Positions 54,025 through 62,695 of a stretch of DNA of 64,000 nt are shown here, piece after piece. The position numbers and the translations under genes are program-made. How positions within the stretch are numbered: the first letter of the stretch is position 1; each line of letters begins with the position of its first letter. The notes under the pieces were generated by a model. That model was not told the origin of the DNA, did not search any database, and was given only the letters and a program-made list of their open reading frames with translations. Origin of the DNA: Ardenticatenaceae bacterium (GTDB lineage Bacteria; Chloroflexota; Anaerolineae; Promineifilales; Promineifilaceae). The stretch lies in assembly GCA_011525915.1 (NCBI GenBank), contig WYBM01000015.1:372001-436000 (forward strand), read 5' to 3'.

Positions 54025-54054
54025 TTCAGAAAGCTAACCACGGTATGTTATAAT
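54025..54054 (+). promoter_or_regulatory. Candidate promoter for the TPR histidine kinase
   Basis: TTCAGA (54025-54030), an 18-bp spacer and a perfect TATAAT (54049-54054), 69 bp before the start codon. Confidence 0.4.
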
Positions 54055-54123
54055 TTGGAAGATCACTGCTGCTCTATGGTAATCTCTCCATATAAATCAG
54101 GAAATGTGCTATAAACATCAGAT

Positions 54124-55953
54124 ATGCCTGTTAATATTACCCAGTATCAGGAAGAAATAGATGCTCTTAACCAACAGGCTGCGGCGCTCAGAAGCGAAAA
54201 ACCGCAGGAAGCCTTACCCTTTGCGCTAGAAGCCCTGAAATTATCACAAGGTGGGCCTTTTGCAGCCACCTCTTATACCCAGGGTGTGGCCGAAAGCCTG
54301 ACAAATCTGGCTTTTGCTTATAATCGTTTGGGCAAGCGGGAACAGGCATTTTCTTGGGCAATGGATGCCCTGGATCTCTATGAAAGTCACAAAGAGTTGG
54401 CAGTACCCCCCACTGTCTACCTTACATTGGGCAGCATCTACATGGCGTTGTCTGAATACGCTGAAGCCCTCACCTATTATTATCGGGCGCTATATCAGGC
54501 ACAGCAGCAAGCAGATCGTTATCATGAAGCCAGCGTCCTCAACCATATCGGCATCATTTATAATCGTCTGGGGGATTTTTCCCAGGTCATTGAGGTTTCT
54601 AACCAGGCATTAGCTCTGTATCGTCAGCTTGGTGACCGTGGTGGTCAGGCAACAATTTATAACAACCAGGCCATGGCCTATTTTGCCCTGAAAGCATATG
54701 ATAACGCCCTGGAGCATGCCCAGCGGGCCTTAAAAGTGGCCGAGGAAATTGGCCACATACGCCTGACAACCAGCATCCATGCAACGATTGGCGAAATCTA
54801 TAGTGAAGTGGAGACTTTTGACAAAGCAGAGCATCACCTGCAAATTAGCCGGGTATTAGCCCAAGAAAACCAGATCGCCTATATTGAGATGTACAGCCAG
54901 TTGATGTTAGGGAAAGTGCGAAACCAGCAACAACAACCAGAAGAGGCCCTACCATTTTTGCATGCGGCCTTAGCCAAAGCCAAAGAGATATCAGTGCGTG
55001 AGGACACGGCCGTGTGTTATGAAGTTATCGCTCAATCTTACAAGCTGTTGGGCGACTTTGAGCAGGCGCTGGTCCACTTTGAAGCATACCACCACATTCA
55101 ACATGAAATTTTTAATGAAGAGTCTGATCAGCGGCTGCGGAACTTACAAGTCGTTCATCAGACCAGAACCGCGCAGCAAGAAGCTGAAATTTACCAGCTT
55201 CGCAACGTAGCCTTACACCAAGAAATAGCTGACCGCCAACGGGTGGAAGAGGCACTGCAAGAAGCGAATGCGCAGTTGCAGCGGCAAAACGAAGAACTGG
55301 ATGCTTATGCCCACACCGTAGCCCATGATCTAAAACAGCCGTTAACGGCCGTGGCTATGTACGCTGACATGATCACCCAATACGGTGACCAGCTTGAGGA
55401 AAACCAACGTCGGCAGACCTTGCTGCAAATGAAACGAGCCAGTGAGCGCGCCGTGCGCATTGTGGATGAACTTTTGTTATTGGCGACCATACGGCATAAA
55501 GAGATCGAGTTACGGCCGTTAGACATGCCAGCCATCCTGCAAAACGTACAGCAGCGGCTGGCGCCCTTGTTCATGGAACACAATGTTTCCCTGACACTAT
55601 CCACGCATTGGCCTTCAGCCTTGGGGTACGCTCCCTGGATCGAAGAAGTATGGGCGAACTATCTAACCAACGCCGTCAAATACGGCGGCCAGCCGCCCAC
55701 CATCATCTGCGGCGCCGAAACGCTGACCAATCGTAACGTTAAGTTCTGGGTAAAAGACAATGGCCAGGGCCTGAGTGAAAGCACCCAAAACAGGCTATTT
55801 ACCCCTTTTAACCAGCTGGATAAGGAAGGTTCTGAAGGTTACGGCCTGGGTCTCTCTATTGTCAAGCGCATTATTACCAGGCTGGGAGGTAATGTGGGCA
55901 TGGAGAGTACCCCAGGTGCAGGCAGTCGTTTTTACTTCACCCTTCCTACCTAA
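54124..55953 (+). CDS. Soluble TPR histidine kinase
   Basis: A 609-residue cytosolic kinase: no signal or membrane segment. Residues 1-340 are TPR repeats (for example EALTYYYRALYQAQQQADRY and NALEHAQRALKVAEEIGHIR). A coiled coil follows (about 350-395), then HisKA with the phosphorylated His in YAHTVAHDLKQPLTA, and a HATPase domain with ANYLTNAVKYGG, DNGQGLS and GYGLGLSIVKRIITRLGG. The TPR part probably senses a protein partner. No response regulator is adjacent. The gene has its own promoter and is followed by repeat A copy 4. Confidence 0.88.
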   Translation: MPVNITQYQEEIDALNQQAAALRSEKPQEALPFALEALKLSQGGPFAATSYTQGVAESLTNLAFAYNRLGKREQAFSWAMDALDLYESHKELAVPPTVYLTLGSIYMALSEYAEALTYYYRALYQAQQQADRYHEASVLNHIGIIYNRLGDFSQVIEVSNQALALYRQLGDRGGQATIYNNQAMAYFALKAYDNALEHAQRALKVAEEIGHIRLTTSIHATIGEIYSEVETFDKAEHHLQISRVLAQENQIAYIEMYSQLMLGKVRNQQQQPEEALPFLHAALAKAKEISVREDTAVCYEVIAQSYKLLGDFEQALVHFEAYHHIQHEIFNEESDQRLRNLQVVHQTRTAQQEAEIYQLRNVALHQEIADRQRVEEALQEANAQLQRQNEELDAYAHTVAHDLKQPLTAVAMYADMITQYGDQLEENQRRQTLLQMKRASERAVRIVDELLLLATIRHKEIELRPLDMPAILQNVQQRLAPLFMEHNVSLTLSTHWPSALGYAPWIEEVWANYLTNAVKYGGQPPTIICGAETLTNRNVKFWVKDNGQGLSESTQNRLFTPFNQLDKEGSEGYGLGLSIVKRIITRLGGNVGMESTPGAGSRFYFTLPT

Positions 55954-55958
55954 AGATA

Positions 55959-56061
55959 GTAGTACCAGTCATCAGAAGTGCGTTATCAACTTTCAGTAGA
56001 CTATTTCCACAGATAGGCCCGCACTGAAAACTGGTCACTGATGACTGAAAACTGATAGTAG
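55959..56061 (+). repeat. Dispersed inverted-repeat element, family A copy 4
   Basis: Same order of blocks as the 42055 copy, with core TATTTCCACAGATAGGCCCG (more diverged) and right end CTGGTCACTGATGACTGAAA. It fills the gap between the TPR kinase and the GTPase-like gene. Confidence 0.8.
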
Positions 56062-56173
56062 GCTCCACGAATCCCCTGACAAAATGCACCAATTCCCATG
56101 ACAATCTGGCGCGTTCCTAGTATGCACTTATGGTAGAGTGTGAGAAAATAGAGCATCCCACATTCCAAAGGAG

Positions 56174-57517
56174 GTGCCTGACATGAGTCAGCCCAATCGC
56201 CAACGAGTTATTATTGCCGGAGCAGCCGGCCGAGACTTTCACGACTTTAACACCGCCCTGCGTGACAACGAGCAAATCCAGGTGGTGGCTTTTACGGCCA
56301 CCCAGATCCCCAATATTGAAGGGCGGCGCTATCCCCCCGAATTGGCCGGAAATCTGTACCCTGACGGCATTCCCGTCTACCCAGAGAGCGAGCTGGAAGA
56401 GCTCATTCGTACCCGACACGTTGACGACGTGTTTTTCTCTTACTCAGACGTTTCACATGAATATGTGATGCATCTGGCGTCACGGGTGCTGGCAGCGGGC
56501 GCTGGCTTCCGTTTTATGAATCCGCGGCTCACCATGCTTAAATCGAGCAAGCCAATTGTCTCTATCTGCGCTGTCCGTACCGGCTGTGGCAAAAGCCAGA
56601 CATCACGCCATGTCTTACGTACGCTGCAAAACCAACTGGGTTACAAACGTGTGGTTGCCGTACGTCACCCTATGCCTTATGGCAACCTGGTAGCTCAGGC
56701 TGTGCAGCGGTTTGCCACGTATGAAGACATGGACCAGCATGAGTGTACCATCGAAGAACGTGAAGAATACGAGCCCTATGTGGAACGAGGGGCAGTTATT
56801 TATGCCGGGGTAGACTATGAACGCATCCTGCGTGAAGCTGAACAAGAAGCGGATATTATTATTTGGGACGGTGGCAACAACGACCTGCCTTTTTTCCACT
56901 CCAACTTTCACATTGTGGTCACTGACCCTCACAGAGCCGGGCATGAAGTGCGCTACCACCCCGGCGAAGCCAATCTACGGCTGGCGGCAGCGGTCGTGAT
57001 CAACAAGGTGGATACGGCCGATTATCAGAATGTGCTGACCGTGCAGCAAAACATTCGCCAGGCAAACCCCAGCGCCATTATTCTTAAAGCCGCCTCTCCT
57101 ATCTTTGTAGACGACCCGGCGGCGATCCGTGGGCGGCGGGTACTGGTGGTAGAAGATGGCCCCACCCTTACACATGGTGAAATGGCCTATGGCGCGGGCG
57201 TGGTAGCTGCCCAAAATTTTGGCGCAAAAGAGATCATCGATCCACGGCCGTTTGCCGTTCGGTCTATTGCCGCTACTTACCAGAAGTACCCCACCACCGG
57301 CGCCGTGTTGCCGGCTATGGGATATGGTGGCGACCAGATTGCAGACCTGGAAGAAACGATCAACCGTGCCAACGCAGATTTGGTCATCATCGCCACACCT
57401 ATTGACCTGGGAAAACTTGTCAACATCAACGCACCCCATCAGCGGGTGCGTTATGAATATCAGGACATTGGCGCCCCTACCCTGACTGATTTGCTGCGTG
57501 AGCGTTTTAGCCGTTAA
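56174..57517 (+). CDS. Cyclic 2,3-diphosphoglycerate synthetase-like P-loop protein
   Basis: A 447-residue protein with an N-terminal Rossmann-like part (QRVIIAGAAGRDFHDFNTAL) and a central P-loop domain with Walker A CAVRTGCGKSQTSR (about 132-145). IIIWDGGNNDLPF acts as a Walker B-like region and INKVD is a GTPase-type NKXD motif. The whole layout matches proteins annotated as cyclic 2,3-diphosphoglycerate synthetase-related GTPases, present in many bacteria that do not make that osmolyte, so the true reaction here is unknown. Ribosome site GGAGGTG precedes the ATG. Confidence 0.72.
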   Translation: MPDMSQPNRQRVIIAGAAGRDFHDFNTALRDNEQIQVVAFTATQIPNIEGRRYPPELAGNLYPDGIPVYPESELEELIRTRHVDDVFFSYSDVSHEYVMHLASRVLAAGAGFRFMNPRLTMLKSSKPIVSICAVRTGCGKSQTSRHVLRTLQNQLGYKRVVAVRHPMPYGNLVAQAVQRFATYEDMDQHECTIEEREEYEPYVERGAVIYAGVDYERILREAEQEADIIIWDGGNNDLPFFHSNFHIVVTDPHRAGHEVRYHPGEANLRLAAAVVINKVDTADYQNVLTVQQNIRQANPSAIILKAASPIFVDDPAAIRGRRVLVVEDGPTLTHGEMAYGAGVVAAQNFGAKEIIDPRPFAVRSIAATYQKYPTTGAVLPAMGYGGDQIADLEETINRANADLVIIATPIDLGKLVNINAPHQRVRYEYQDIGAPTLTDLLRERFSR

Positions 57518-57688
57518 TTTGTAAGCGTTGGGTGAGTGACGGGTGCGATTAGTTTTGGTGTATGGATCGAGAGCAGTTCCCAGACTGACGAGTTCATTCA
57601 GTCAGGTTTACACACCGATTTTAATCGTACCCGTGAGTGACATGGCCAGTCACTTGCCCCTACCTCCCCACCCCTCCATTGCCTACCA

Positions 57689-57717
57689 TTGATAAGGTGC
57701 AGGTCATACTCTATAAT
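57689..57717 (+). promoter_or_regulatory. Strong sigma70-type promoter
   Basis: TTGATA (57689-57694), a 17-bp spacer and TATAAT (57712-57717); the ribosome site GAGGAGAGG and the start codon of the lipoprotein gene follow. This is the best promoter match in the window. Confidence 0.65.
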
Positions 57718-57740
57718 CCCCCCATGCTGAGGAGAGGATT

Positions 57741-59525
57741 ATGAAACAATGTAAAAGCTTGTTGATCACCGTTCTTTTACTTTTTCTACTGACCGCCTGT
57801 AGTGATTTGGCAAACCAAATTTTGGGTAATACACCCACGCCAGAATTAGCCACCGCTACCCCAGAATCGGCTGTGGCGACACCTGAACCCACCGCAACCA
57901 CGGCCATAGCCGCCGAGACTGTCACCGGTCTGGCTACTGTCGACAGTATTGAGATCCAGATGCTGGCGTCGTTTCCCGTACAGGTAAACGTAAGAGCCCG
58001 CGGCGACCTGCCTGATGGATGCACCCTCATTGCCCAGAGCAACGCGACCAGGCAAGGCACTACCTATACCGTGGCAATCTCTACCATTCGCCCGGCCGGG
58101 TCTGTTTGCACCCAGGCCCTGGTCCCCTTTGAAGAGCTTATCCCCCTGGATGTTGTTGACCTGCCGGCCGGAACCTATACCGTTGACGTCAATGGTATTA
58201 CCGGCTCCTTTACCCTGGACACAGCCAACACCCTGGCCGCCGAGCCTACGGCTACCGCACCAACCGACGCAAATAACGCCATTATCAACGGCCGCATCTG
58301 GCACGATCTATGTACTGTCATTGGCGGCGAGGGTGAAGAACAGGTGGCCTTATCTGCTGGCTGTGTGGCGGCAGGGGACGGCATCGGTTTTGAGGCCAAC
58401 GGCAAACTGGAAGATGGCGAGCCAGGTTTGGCAAGTGTGCTGGTTAGCCTGGGTGAAGGTGACTGCCCTTCTGTGGGCCTGGCCACCACGCTCACCGATG
58501 CTGACGGCGACTATGTGTTTGATGGGTTGGCCGCTGGTGACTACTGTGTGTCTATTGATGAGGAAGCGGCAGACAACGTCTTTCTGCTGCCTGGTAACTG
58601 GACATTTCCCGGCATTGGGCAAACGGCCGTGACCCTGACGGAGAGCGAAATTAGAACAGCTGTCAACTTTGGTTGGGATTATCAGTTTTTACCTGAATCA
58701 GATATAGACCTGGAAAATTGCACCAACAGCATGGCCTTTGTGGCCGATTTGAGCATTCCTGATGACACCGTGCTCGCCCCCGGCGCTAACTTTGAAAAGG
58801 GATGGCGGTTACGCAACAGCGGTACCTGCCCCTGGACTACCGGCTACAGTCTGGTCTTTGCCGGCGGCGATCAGATGGGCACGTCTACGGCCGTGTCCCT
58901 GACCAGCCCGGTAGCGCCCGGTCAGGAAGTTACCCTGTCTGTCACCTTGACCGCGCCTGAAACCATAGGCACGTACCGCAGTGACTGGTTACTGGCCAAC
59001 AGCAGCGGACAGCTCTTTGGCGTAGATGGCTTCCCCGATGAAGTTATCTGGGTACAAATTGTGGTTGGTGTACCAGAGTCAACCCCAGAACCAAACTCTG
59101 CCGTCATTGGCGGTGTTGTCTGGGAAGACATTTGCTTTATTAGAGCCGATGGCACGCCTTCCGTGGGCTGTGCAGAAATTAATGGCACAGGCTTCTACCG
59201 CGGTGACGGCACACTGATCAATGAGCCTCGGCTGGCCGGTATTACCGTCATCCTGGCCACCGGTCCCTGCCCAGACGTAGGCGCTCCCGCTCCAGGCACT
59301 ATTTTACAAACAGCATTGACTGATAGGAATGGCCTCTACCGCTTTCCTAATCTGGATGAAGGATTATATTGTGTCGCTATAGATGCCCTCAGTCCGGCTA
59401 ACGTGAATTTTCTCATACCGGGCAACTGGACGTGGCCTGCCCCAGGGACAGGCGCCCAAGGGATCAATCTGGCCGCTGGTGAAGAACGGTTAGAGGTTGA
59501 TTTTGGCTGGGATTACCAGGAATAA
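57741..59525 (+). CDS. Lipoprotein with SdrD-B-like and NBR1-type Ig-like domains
   Basis: A 594-residue surface lipoprotein. The signal peptide ends in lipobox LTAC. A Thr/Pro/Ala linker (TPTPELATATPESAVATPEP) is typical of a cell-wall spacer. Two SdrD B-like repeats have ADGDYVFDGLAAGDYCVSID and RNGLYRFPNLDEGLYCVAID. Between them is an NBR1/FW-type Ig-like domain (LAPGANFEKGWRLRNSGTCP and SDWLLANSSGQLFGVDG). Cysteines are paired in the SdrD modules. Binding to other surface proteins or glycans is likely; no enzymatic motif is visible. It has its own strong promoter. Confidence 0.82.
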   Translation: MKQCKSLLITVLLLFLLTACSDLANQILGNTPTPELATATPESAVATPEPTATTAIAAETVTGLATVDSIEIQMLASFPVQVNVRARGDLPDGCTLIAQSNATRQGTTYTVAISTIRPAGSVCTQALVPFEELIPLDVVDLPAGTYTVDVNGITGSFTLDTANTLAAEPTATAPTDANNAIINGRIWHDLCTVIGGEGEEQVALSAGCVAAGDGIGFEANGKLEDGEPGLASVLVSLGEGDCPSVGLATTLTDADGDYVFDGLAAGDYCVSIDEEAADNVFLLPGNWTFPGIGQTAVTLTESEIRTAVNFGWDYQFLPESDIDLENCTNSMAFVADLSIPDDTVLAPGANFEKGWRLRNSGTCPWTTGYSLVFAGGDQMGTSTAVSLTSPVAPGQEVTLSVTLTAPETIGTYRSDWLLANSSGQLFGVDGFPDEVIWVQIVVGVPESTPEPNSAVIGGVVWEDICFIRADGTPSVGCAEINGTGFYRGDGTLINEPRLAGITVILATGPCPDVGAPAPGTILQTALTDRNGLYRFPNLDEGLYCVAIDALSPANVNFLIPGNWTWPAPGTGAQGINLAAGEERLEVDFGWDYQE

Positions 59526-59539
59526 TAAAAAGGATTTCA

Positions 59540-59571
59540 GGCAGGGTTTACCAGAGTTAGTAAACCCTGCC
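59540..59571 (+). terminator. 12-bp stem-loop after the lipoprotein gene
   Basis: GGCAGGGTTTAC (59540-59551) pairs with GTAAACCCTGCC (59560-59571) around an 8-nt loop. There is no T tract. It ends 10 bp before the PP2C start codon, so it may also affect that gene's translation. Confidence 0.5.
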
Positions 59572-59581
59572 AAATCATCTG

Positions 59582-60355
59582 ATGCTTATGACCGGGTTGC
59601 AAATCATCGCCGCCGCCAAAACGGAAGCCAAGTTCCCTGAGAAGTCAGACAACCAGGATGCTGTGCACATGTACATCACCACCAATGAGCAGCAGATGTG
59701 CTGTGGTTTGTTTATAGTGGCTGATGGTGTGGGTGGGCATAAAGAGGGCAGCCAGGCTAGCAAAACAGCCGTGGCCACGATTCACGAAGCCATCGAACCC
59801 ATATGGAATCAGACCCCTGACCAACCTACCCAGGCTGTTCAATTTCTGCAATCCCATTTATATCAGGCCATTGTAGCCGCCAACGACAAGATTTACACCT
59901 ATGCCAAAGAGCAAAACATCCGCACAGCCAGCACACTGACATGTGCGCTGGTCTATGGTTCTTTAGCCATCATCGCCAACATTGGCGACAGCCGTACTTA
60001 CCTCTACCGGGGCGACCATCTGGAACAGATAACCGTAGACCATTCCGTGGTCGACTGGCTGGTACGCCAGGGGCATCTCTCCCCCAAAGAAGCCCTTACC
60101 CACCCCTACCGCAATGTGATCATGCATGCCCTGGGTTCCCATGAAACGCCAGAGGCCGACATCTTCTTGCGCTGGCTGCAACCCAATGACCGGTTGCTGT
60201 TGTGCAGCGACGGTGTGTGGGACACCCTGTCAAACGAAATGATCTTGTCTTATTTGCAAACGGCCGTCTCTCTAGATGATATGGTGTCTGCTATCCTCAG
60301 CAGCGCCCAAGATCACTCCGACGACATCTCCCTGATCATTGCCCAAACGACTTAG
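59582..60355 (+). CDS. PP2C-family Ser/Thr protein phosphatase
   Basis: A 257-residue metal-dependent phosphatase. Conserved motifs are SDNQDAV (22-28), VADGVGGHKEGSQAS with metal-ligand Asp48, NIGDSRTYLYRG and LLCSDGVWDTLSNE. It reverses Ser/Thr phosphorylation by Hanks-type kinases; none is in this window. There is no membrane segment. The second ATG at 59588 is a possible alternative start. It may be co-transcribed with the upstream lipoprotein. Confidence 0.92.
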   Translation: MLMTGLQIIAAAKTEAKFPEKSDNQDAVHMYITTNEQQMCCGLFIVADGVGGHKEGSQASKTAVATIHEAIEPIWNQTPDQPTQAVQFLQSHLYQAIVAANDKIYTYAKEQNIRTASTLTCALVYGSLAIIANIGDSRTYLYRGDHLEQITVDHSVVDWLVRQGHLSPKEALTHPYRNVIMHALGSHETPEADIFLRWLQPNDRLLLCSDGVWDTLSNEMILSYLQTAVSLDDMVSAILSSAQDHSDDISLIIAQTT

Positions 60356-60370
60356 GTGGCAGCCACCTAA
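60352..60370. terminator. 19-bp palindrome over the PP2C stop codon
   Basis: TTAGGTGGC-A-GCCACCTAA is perfectly symmetrical and includes the stop codon (TAG at 60353-60355). It is a hairpin on both strands and suits the convergent gene pair. Confidence 0.5.
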
Positions 60371-60399
60371 GTACACTGTTTCACAAAAAATCACACTTT

Positions 60400-60457
60400 G
60401 GTAGGGGTGACCCTTGTGGTCGCCCTGAGCAGGGCAGGCATAAGACCCGCCCCTACC
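60400..60457. repeat. Palindromic intergenic repeat between convergent genes
   Basis: GGTAGGGG (60400-60407) pairs with CCCCTACC (60450-60457), and GCCCTG pairs with CAGGGC (60422-60435) at the centre. The GACCCTTGTGGTCGCCC block is characteristic of REP-like elements often seen in Chloroflexota. Confidence 0.6.
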
Positions 60458-60520
60458 ATAAGTCATAAAACTTCTGGAACGGTGTACTCAAAGATGACAG
60501 CCACCTGAGTAGCTAATGAT

Positions 60521-62311
60521 TTAATTAACCACGGGCAGGCTGCTAATGGGCACACTACCCGTCAGATAACTGGCGCTCATCCAGCCAACCGTGCCATCTG
60601 GGAGCCGAACGTTGGCCCAGGTGGATGTGCTATTGCGGCCCAGCAGCGCCACCACCGTGCCAGAAGGCGCTGCCTTGATGATGATGTAAGTAACTCCTGG
60701 CCCAGAGCGGACATTGAGGTAGTAAACACCCGTCACTGTGGCTGTGGGGCCTGTGGTGGGCGGGCTGGGGTTGCCAACCGGTCCCTGCCACACGGGAAGG
60801 CTGTTAACCGGGACGCTTGTCCACAGGTAGCCAGGCCGGGCGCTCACCCAGGCCGTGCCGCTCCCCCAGTTGATCATGACCCAGTTGCCATCGGCGCTGC
60901 GATAACCGGCCAGGGTCACACTCTGGGTTTGTACCAGTTGCGTGATAACCCCATATTGCAGACCGGGGCCATAACGAACATTCAGACGGGCACTTTGCAC
61001 GACCCCCGTCCCTGAAGTAGGGGCGGGAACAGGTGTAGGTTGCGGTACGGCCGTGATCTGGGCCCAGGAAAGCTGTATCTGAGCGCCGCCAGTGTTATCA
61101 TAATACTCCACACGTACCGGTAGCGTGCCCCCAGAAAGATCAATGTCCCCCGTAAAGGTTTGCCACGGATGGTCATACCAGCCGTCAATGATTTGCTGGT
61201 TGTTTACCCACACCCGCACACCATCATCTGACGAAACAGTAAAACGGTAACGGCCGGCGTTAAAGGGCAATGAACGTGTCCAGCGCACAGAAAAGGCATC
61301 GGCAGCCACCACGCCAGAAACCGGAGAACCGGTACCCCAGTTAAAATTGATCTGGGCATCATCGCGTGTGAGAGCCGGGGTGCCGCTCAGGGTTTTGTTG
61401 TTAAAGTATTCGCCACGCCAATTGTTGAAGCCGCTGCCGCTGAGCTTTTCCCAACTTAGCCGGGCCACCGCTCCCCCAAGATTTTCATAATACTCCATTT
61501 GCAAGGGGATGGAGCCGCCGGGCAGGTCAACTTCCGCAAAGTATGTGCCGGCGTTACTATCTTGCCATTGGTTAACCAACAGCTGCCCATTAACCCATAA
61601 CCGCACGCCGTCGTCCACAATGACCGTAAAGCGGTAGCGGCCCGGTTCAAACGTCATCGTGCGCGTCCAGCGTACCGAAAACTGGTCAGCGGCCACTACG
61701 TTCCACGCTGGTGAGCCAACGCCCCATTCAAAGTTGATGTTGGCGTCATCCCGTACCAGCACAGGTGTGCCGCTTAGGGTTTTGTTGTTGTAATACTCGC
61801 CTTTCCAGTTGGCAATGGGCACCGGGGCTGGCCCGCCAATGGGTGCCCAGGACAATTTAGCAATGGCATCGCCGCCAGCATCGTAATACCTCACTTTCAC
61901 TTCATGGTCGCCGGCGTTCAGGTAAATGTCTTTACTGATAGAATGTACCTGGCTATCCCACCAGGAATCAATGATGAGCACATCATCCACCCAGACACGC
62001 ATCCCGTCGTCCATGGTGGCTGTAAAACGGTAACTACCGGCCGGGAAATTAATCACACGTTTCCAGCGAACGGAAAAGTTATCATGATTCACAACGCCGG
62101 GGACCGGGCTGCCGGTGCCCCAATCATAATTGATGTCGGATTCGGTGCGGTGCACCACCGGGTTGCCAGATTGGTCTTTATTGTTCCAATATTTGACATC
62201 CCACACGGGATCAGCGGCCTGTGATTCTGGGGCTGTACGCCCCCAGGCCAGGGTAAACAATAAAATGGTAGTAAACATTAGTAGAATTCTGTATGTAGGT
62301 TTTATCTTCAT
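60521..62311 (-). CDS. Secreted protein with three PA14-like domains and two SH3b domains
   Basis: A 596-residue exported protein. A signal peptide (residues 1-32) is followed by three repeats of about 120 residues, each with WGTGSPV, FSVRWTR, RYRFTV and DDGVRVWV. This is the PA14-type pattern of carbohydrate-binding modules. The C-terminus has two bacterial SH3 domains (ARLNVRYGPGLQYGVITQLV and YYLNVRSGPGVTYIIIKAAP), which usually bind cell-wall peptides. Together they suggest a wall-attached glycan-binding protein. The ribosome site AAGGAGG is displayed in the loop of a 7-bp hairpin directly before the ATG. Confidence 0.85.
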   Translation of the reverse strand: MKIKPTYRILLMFTTILLFTLAWGRTAPESQAADPVWDVKYWNNKDQSGNPVVHRTESDINYDWGTGSPVPGVVNHDNFSVRWKRVINFPAGSYRFTATMDDGMRVWVDDVLIIDSWWDSQVHSISKDIYLNAGDHEVKVRYYDAGGDAIAKLSWAPIGGPAPVPIANWKGEYYNNKTLSGTPVLVRDDANINFEWGVGSPAWNVVAADQFSVRWTRTMTFEPGRYRFTVIVDDGVRLWVNGQLLVNQWQDSNAGTYFAEVDLPGGSIPLQMEYYENLGGAVARLSWEKLSGSGFNNWRGEYFNNKTLSGTPALTRDDAQINFNWGTGSPVSGVVAADAFSVRWTRSLPFNAGRYRFTVSSDDGVRVWVNNQQIIDGWYDHPWQTFTGDIDLSGGTLPVRVEYYDNTGGAQIQLSWAQITAVPQPTPVPAPTSGTGVVQSARLNVRYGPGLQYGVITQLVQTQSVTLAGYRSADGNWVMINWGSGTAWVSARPGYLWTSVPVNSLPVWQGPVGNPSPPTTGPTATVTGVYYLNVRSGPGVTYIIIKAAPSGTVVALLGRNSTSTWANVRLPDGTVGWMSASYLTGSVPISSLPVVN

Positions 62312-62331
62312 GGCACACCTCCTTGTGTGCC
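62312..62331 (-). promoter_or_regulatory. Hairpin with the Shine-Dalgarno in its loop
   Basis: On the minus strand GGCACAC, the loop AAGGAG and GTGTGCC form a perfect 7-bp stem that ends directly at the ATG of the PA14/SH3b gene. The ribosome-binding site is therefore in the loop and the stem blocks the start. This could be a translational switch or a stabiliser. Confidence 0.6.
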
Positions 62332-62695
62332 GGAATCCGGCTCCGCTCTACACACAACGTTATGATTTGGGTGAGGTGCGGATAATAAATTGCCAACATG
62401 TTATTGGTGGTGCAGTGTCAAGAATGTCTGTCCAGCACCACATTTATTCATGTTCACATAGTAAGCCAGATGCAGCAGAATACTCTACGGAAAACCACCG
62501 CCAAGCCTGACATAGATAACGATTACCTGACGATTGTCAACCAGCTACGCTGTTTGATGACCTGATCTGGAATGTTAAAGACAAAGGGAGCATTTCTGCA
62601 CATCCTTTTGTATGTGCACTGCACACCGTTTAGAATAAGGTAAAGGCATGACAAAAACCGTGATCTGACTGTGATAAATCTGTGACAAGGGCACC
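62312..62695. other. 384-bp intergenic region between divergent genes
   Basis: Apart from the hairpin at its left end I see no gene, repeat or convincing promoter hexamers. The base composition is more AT-rich than the coding parts, as expected for a divergent promoter region serving the PA14/SH3b and sensor kinase genes. Confidence 0.4.
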
